Positions 5,679 to 8,563 of a stretch of 8,563 bases of DNA are shown one piece after another. This DNA is from Victivallales bacterium (GTDB lineage Bacteria; Verrucomicrobiota; Lentisphaeria; Victivallales; Victivallaceae): positions 1 through 8,563 of the forward strand of contig JAHOYW010000158.1 in the NCBI GenBank assembly GCA_019038735.1, read 5' to 3'. The translations under genes and the position numbers were made by a program. Every line of letters begins with the position of its first letter. Position 1 is the first letter of the stretch. The notes beneath the pieces were generated by a model. The model had not been told where the DNA came from. It saw only the letters and a program-made list of their open reading frames with translations, and made no database searches.

Positions 5679-7121
5679 TCAATCAAGCTTTTGCTTGAGT
5701 AATTCCACAACCATTTTTGGATTGGCTTTGCCACGGCTTAACTTCATGACTTGCCCTACGAAGAACTGCAGGACTTTCGGATTGCCGTCTTTGTACTGCT
5801 GGACCTGCGGAGCGTTACTCGCGATAGCTTCATCAACTAGCGATTCAATCGCTCCGGTATCAGTTACTTGCTCTAAACCTTTTTCCTTGACAATTGTCTG
5901 GGCATCCTTAGCGGTCTTAAACATTTCGGCAAAAACTTCTTTAGCAATCTTGCCGCTGATAGTATTGTTTTCGACCAAAGCGATCATCGCCGCGAATTGT
6001 TCAGGTGTAATTTTGCATTCGGAAATATCGGCACCCGCGTCTGAAAGCTCACGGAGCAATTCGGAAATAACCCAGTTCGCCAATATTTTCGGAGTCTTGA
6101 CCAGCTTCGCGCCTTGTTCAAAATAAAGTGCTACCGATTTACTCTGACAAATGACTTCCGCGTCATAATCAGTTATATCAAATTCAGAAATAAAACGTTT
6201 GTGCATCGCCTCAGGTAATTCCGGCAGATTCGTACGGAAAGCCTCGATTTCCTCATCAGTAAAAGTTACCGGCATCAAATCAGGGTCCGGGAAATAGCGA
6301 TAGTCATGTTCCGCTTCCTTTACCCGCATCAAATAAGTTTCGCCGCGATCATCGTTCCAGCCGCGGGTTTCCTGCTGTAAAGTCTCGCCGGCATTTAAAA
6401 GTTCCGGCTGACGCCATATCTCATGTTCCAGCGAACGGTGCGCCGCACGAAAACTATTCAGGTTTTTGATCTCAATTTTAGTACCAAATTTTTCAGTTCC
6501 AACTTTGCGCATAGAGACATTCACATCACAGCGCATCTGTCCTTTTTCCATATCACAATCGCTGATTCCAGCATATTGCATGATTTGTTTTAGTTTATTC
6601 AAATAAGCGTAGGCTTCGTCAGGGCTACGAATATCCGGTTCACTGACTACTTCCATAAGCGGTACTCCCGCACGGTTGTAATCGACTCCGCTGAAACCGG
6701 CAAAATGAGTTAATTTACCGACATCCTCTTCCAAATGTATTCGAGTAATCCCAATAGTAACATCGCCAATATCTTTGCCGGAAAAGCCTTTTCCGCTGAT
6801 TTCAATCTTTCCATGTTCGCAAAAGGGCAGATCGTACTGAGAAATTTGATAATTTTTAGGCATGTCAGGATAAAAGTAACTTTTACGGTCAAATTTACTA
6901 AAATTAGCAATTTCGCATCCAGTCAGCAGACCGGCAACAATAGTTTCATCAATTGCTTTTTTATTTGGCACAGGCAAAACGCCCGGGTATCCCATACAAA
7001 CCGGACAAACACGCGTATTAGGATCGCCGCCGGATTTATTAGCGCATGAACAAAACATTTTGCTCTCAGTTTTTATTTCCACATGGACTTCCAGTCCAAT
7101 TACCGCTTCGTATTCAGCCAT
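5679..7121 (-). CDS. gatB: Aspartyl/glutamyl-tRNA amidotransferase subunit B
   Basis: The tRNA-binding, ATP-using subunit of GatCAB, which converts Glu-tRNA(Gln) and/or Asp-tRNA(Asn) to the amidated forms; its presence implies a lineage lacking one or both direct synthetases. At 480 residues it is full length. Four cysteines (C24, C26, C39, C42) form the zinc site of the cradle domain. The family signature YFYPDMPKNYQISQYD spans 82-97, followed by RIHLEEDVGKL (127-137), MRCDVNVS (196-203), KIEIKNLNSF (215-224) and DYRYFPDPDLMPV (273-285). The YqeY-like tail (about 330-478) ends with GKANP. The ATG at 7121 has AAGGA 8 nt upstream, the best-placed ribosome site in the window. gatA and gatC are not adjacent. 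It is convergent with the dnaA unit across the REP-like element. Confidence 0.97.
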   Translation of the reverse strand: MAEYEAVIGLEVHVEIKTESKMFCSCANKSGGDPNTRVCPVCMGYPGVLPVPNKKAIDETIVAGLLTGCEIANFSKFDRKSYFYPDMPKNYQISQYDLPFCEHGKIEISGKGFSGKDIGDVTIGITRIHLEEDVGKLTHFAGFSGVDYNRAGVPLMEVVSEPDIRSPDEAYAYLNKLKQIMQYAGISDCDMEKGQMRCDVNVSMRKVGTEKFGTKIEIKNLNSFRAAHRSLEHEIWRQPELLNAGETLQQETRGWNDDRGETYLMRVKEAEHDYRYFPDPDLMPVTFTDEEIEAFRTNLPELPEAMHKRFISEFDITDYDAEVICQSKSVALYFEQGAKLVKTPKILANWVISELLRELSDAGADISECKITPEQFAAMIALVENNTISGKIAKEVFAEMFKTAKDAQTIVKEKGLEQVTDTGAIESLVDEAIASNAPQVQQYKDGNPKVLQFFVGQVMKLSRGKANPKMVVELLKQKLD

Positions 7122-7195
7122 TATATGTATCCTTAAATTTTATTATAATCCCGTTAATTTAACAGTAATCAGAATAAAATCCAGTAAACATATGT

Positions 7196-7687
7196 TTATT
7201 CTTGGTCTTTTTGTGGTGAGTGTCCATCTGCTTTGATTTTGCCGTGATGTTCTATGAGGTCAGATGAAGATACATCAAGCCCTACACTTAGGAAGTCAAT
7301 GTATTCCGCAGGTACATCCTCCGGTTCATTCTCGTAATCCGTTTCCGGGTCAAGAAAATCATCAATTGAGGGAATATATCCTGCATTGGAGGAAAGCGAG
7401 TTCTCAGACATTTTCGGAGGATCAGCTTCAAATTTAGGTTTTAGCTCAAGTTCCGCGTTTTTATTTTTCCTGGAAAAAATATTTTTAAAACTATTTTTCA
7501 GGCTTCCATCGATGTTTTTCTTTTCTTCTTTACCTAGCGATTGTAAGCTTTTTTTAAAAACAGCAGCAATTACTTTTTCTTCCTCAATTTGAAAGAAATT
7601 ATCGCATTCCAGACAAAACATCTGAGCGTGTTGCTGGGATTTTCCGACCTCGTGCAGTGCCCCACATTCTGTACATTTAGTTTTCAT
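7196..7687 (-). CDS. Small zinc-ribbon protein of unknown function
   Basis: A 163-residue protein with two CxxC pairs near the N-terminus (KCTEC and FCLEC, 16 residues between them), giving a zinc ribbon like the MJ0042-type finger found at the head of many bacterial hypothetical proteins. A lysine-rich middle (residues about 44-85) precedes a long acidic, low-complexity tail with DDFLDPETDYENEPED; there is no membrane segment. The tail looks disordered, so the ribbon may be its only folded part. The ATG at 7687 is preferred: the longer frame to 7714 begins with TTG, adds nine residues with no family match, and has no ribosome site. The ATG also has only a weak site (TAAG). It lies upstream of gatB on the same strand with a 74-bp gap, and divergent from ffh. 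I do not recognise a named family. Confidence 0.7.
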   Translation of the reverse strand: MKTKCTECGALHEVGKSQQHAQMFCLECDNFFQIEEEKVIAAVFKKSLQSLGKEEKKNIDGSLKNSFKNIFSRKNKNAELELKPKFEADPPKMSENSLSSNAGYIPSIDDFLDPETDYENEPEDVPAEYIDFLSVGLDVSSSDLIEHHGKIKADGHSPQKDQE

Positions 7688-7790
7688 TAATACTAACTTA
7701 CAGTAAACTGTCAAACTTTCAAGTGAGGATATTGTATTTATAAGATTTTGGACTATATTATCTACTTTTGATTTATTCCATAGTTTTGGG

Positions 7791-7802
7791 GTTAATATTA
7801 AC
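7791..7802. repeat. 12-bp perfect palindrome upstream of ffh
   Basis: GTTAATATTAAC is its own reverse complement and lies 28 bp before the ffh ATG. A near relative, GTTAATTTAAC, lies at 7153-7163 upstream of gatB. Both could be operator half-site pairs, but AT-rich palindromes of this length arise easily by chance. Confidence 0.2.
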
Positions 7803-7830
7803 GAATTAGCAAAATAAAAGTTTTAAAATT

Positions 7831-8563
7831 ATGTTTGATACACTTAGCGATAAACTTCAGAATACTTTTCGTAAATTGCGCGGAACAGCACATTTAAGCG
7901 AATCCAATATTCAGGAAGCAATGCGGGAAATCAGATTGGCTCTGCTGGAAGCGGACGTCAATATTGAGATAGTAAAGGAATTTGTAAAGACAGTCAGCGA
8001 AGATTGCATCGGTCACGAAGTTGTCAAAAGCATTACTCCTGCCCAACAACTAACGAAAATCGTCAATGACCGCCTTGTTGAATTGATGGGAGATGCCGAA
8101 GTTCCATTGAGCTTGAGCTCTTCTCCAAGCGTAATAATGATGGTCGGTCTGCACGGTAGCGGTAAAACTACAAGTGCCGCAAAACTCGCACTTAGACTAA
8201 AAAAAGAAAAAAAGAAAGTGTTACTGGTTGCCGGCGATGTTTATCGTCCTGCCGCGATTGACCAGCTGGAAGTGCTCGGACGCGAAATTGATGTGCCGGT
8301 TTACTCCGAACGCGGCAATCCGAATGTCGCGCAAATCGCGGCGAATGCTGTTGATGAAGCTAAATTTCAACACGCTGATATTGTCCTGATTGATACGGCT
8401 GGTCGCTTACAGATCGACAAAGATATGGTTCAAGAGCTGGTCATGATTTCACAGACCGCCCGCGCTGAAGAAATTTTGCTCGTTGCTGACGCCGCCTTGG
8501 GGCAGGAAGCGGTTTCTGTTGCGGATCACTTCCATAAGGCTCTTGGAATTACTGGTATAGTCC
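7831..8563 (+). CDS. ffh: Signal recognition particle GTPase Ffh, N-terminal part
   Basis: Protein component of the SRP, which binds 4.5S RNA and signal sequences and docks with FtsY to deliver nascent membrane proteins. The 244 codons present cover the N-domain helical bundle (about 1-95, with LSESNIQEAMREIRLALLEADV) and most of the G domain: G1 GLHGSGKT (106-113), G2 DVYRPAA (136-142), G3 DTAGR (188-192) and DAALGQEAV (220-228). The usual G1 glutamine (GLQGSGKT) is His here, and the DGQ-type loop reads DAALGQ; the Lys-Thr nucleotides of G1 are intact. The G4 TKxD box and methionine-rich M domain lie beyond the right edge, so length cannot be judged. FtsY is excluded as a first choice because the protein begins directly with the Ffh-type N domain. 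No clear ribosome site precedes the ATG (AAAAG 12 nt upstream at best). Confidence 0.95.
   Translation, partial: MFDTLSDKLQNTFRKLRGTAHLSESNIQEAMREIRLALLEADVNIEIVKEFVKTVSEDCIGHEVVKSITPAQQLTKIVNDRLVELMGDAEVPLSLSSSPSVIMMVGLHGSGKTTSAAKLALRLKKEKKKVLLVAGDVYRPAAIDQLEVLGREIDVPVYSERGNPNVAQIAANAVDEAKFQHADIVLIDTAGRLQIDKDMVQELVMISQTARAEEILLVADAALGQEAVSVADHFHKALGITGIV

Noticed and set aside
5683..5698. TCAAGC/GCTTGA hairpin as the gatB terminator
   Set aside because: It lies inside the last gatB codons and has no U-run after it.
5695..6126. Plus-strand open frame of 143 codons
   Set aside because: It is antisense to the conserved C-terminal domain of gatB and shows no family features.
7185..7198. Palindrome TAAACATATGTTTA at the end of the zinc-ribbon gene
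   Set aside because: It includes the stop codon, has only AT-rich short arms and no U-run; chance is enough to explain it.
7687..7714. TTGACA plus TATTAA (16-bp spacing, minus strand) as a promoter of the zinc-ribbon gene
   Set aside because: The -10 would overlap the preferred ATG at 7687, so the transcript would start inside the coding region, before the second cysteine pair.
1..8563. Search by eye for a defence system, CRISPR array, integrase, transposase, tRNA or rRNA
   Set aside because: None was seen; the complete genes are housekeeping or single small proteins without defence-type neighbours.

Overview
The window looks like chromosomal DNA from a moderately AT-rich, non-proteobacterial bacterium. 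Genes have short Shine-Dalgarno sites of the AAGGA or GGAG kind, and intergenic DNA is T-rich. Ffh reads GLHGSGKTT and DVYRPAA in its G domain, and DnaA reads VDDVHML at Walker B. The housekeeping proteins, the pentapeptide membrane protein and the palindromic intergenic repeats together suggest the PVC superphylum, perhaps Lentisphaerota. That placement is an inference and no marker here proves it.

Layout from left to right. (1) At the left edge, on the minus strand, lies a membrane-anchored pentapeptide-repeat protein (1-608, cut at its C-terminus). A possible 18-codon leader ORF sits just upstream of it, and then a 76-bp inverted-repeat element (702-777). (2) Next is a minus-strand pair separated by 15 nt: nagA (GlcNAc-6-phosphate deacetylase, 1657-2847) followed by an RlmI-like class I methyltransferase (802-1641). 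(3) A T-rich, gene-free region (2848-3458) separates nagA from the divergent dnaA. It holds DnaA-box-like 11-mers (consensus TGTTRAYAACT) and a phased 12-bp direct repeat, and is a candidate oriC and/or dnaA control region. (4) dnaA (3459-4814) overlaps by one base a class I glutamine amidotransferase of the peptidase C26 type (4814-5569); dnaN is not next to it. (5) The 109-bp gap between this gene and the convergent gatB is almost wholly filled by a doublet of REP-like palindromes in inverted orientation, each preceded by GTAG. The first GTAG supplies the stop codon of the amidotransferase gene. (6) Then come gatB (5679-7121, minus), a small zinc-ribbon protein of unknown role (7196-7687, minus), and the divergent start of ffh (7831 to the right edge).

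The genes do not form one pathway. They are mostly core functions: replication initiation, tRNA-dependent amidation, protein targeting, amino-sugar recycling and rRNA modification. I found no mobile gene, CRISPR array, tRNA or rRNA. The most interesting material is non-coding: the REP-doublet (REPIN-like) element, the second inverted-arm element at 702-777, and the repeat-bearing dnaA upstream region. The shortened, substituted DNA-binding signature of DnaA is the most interesting protein feature.
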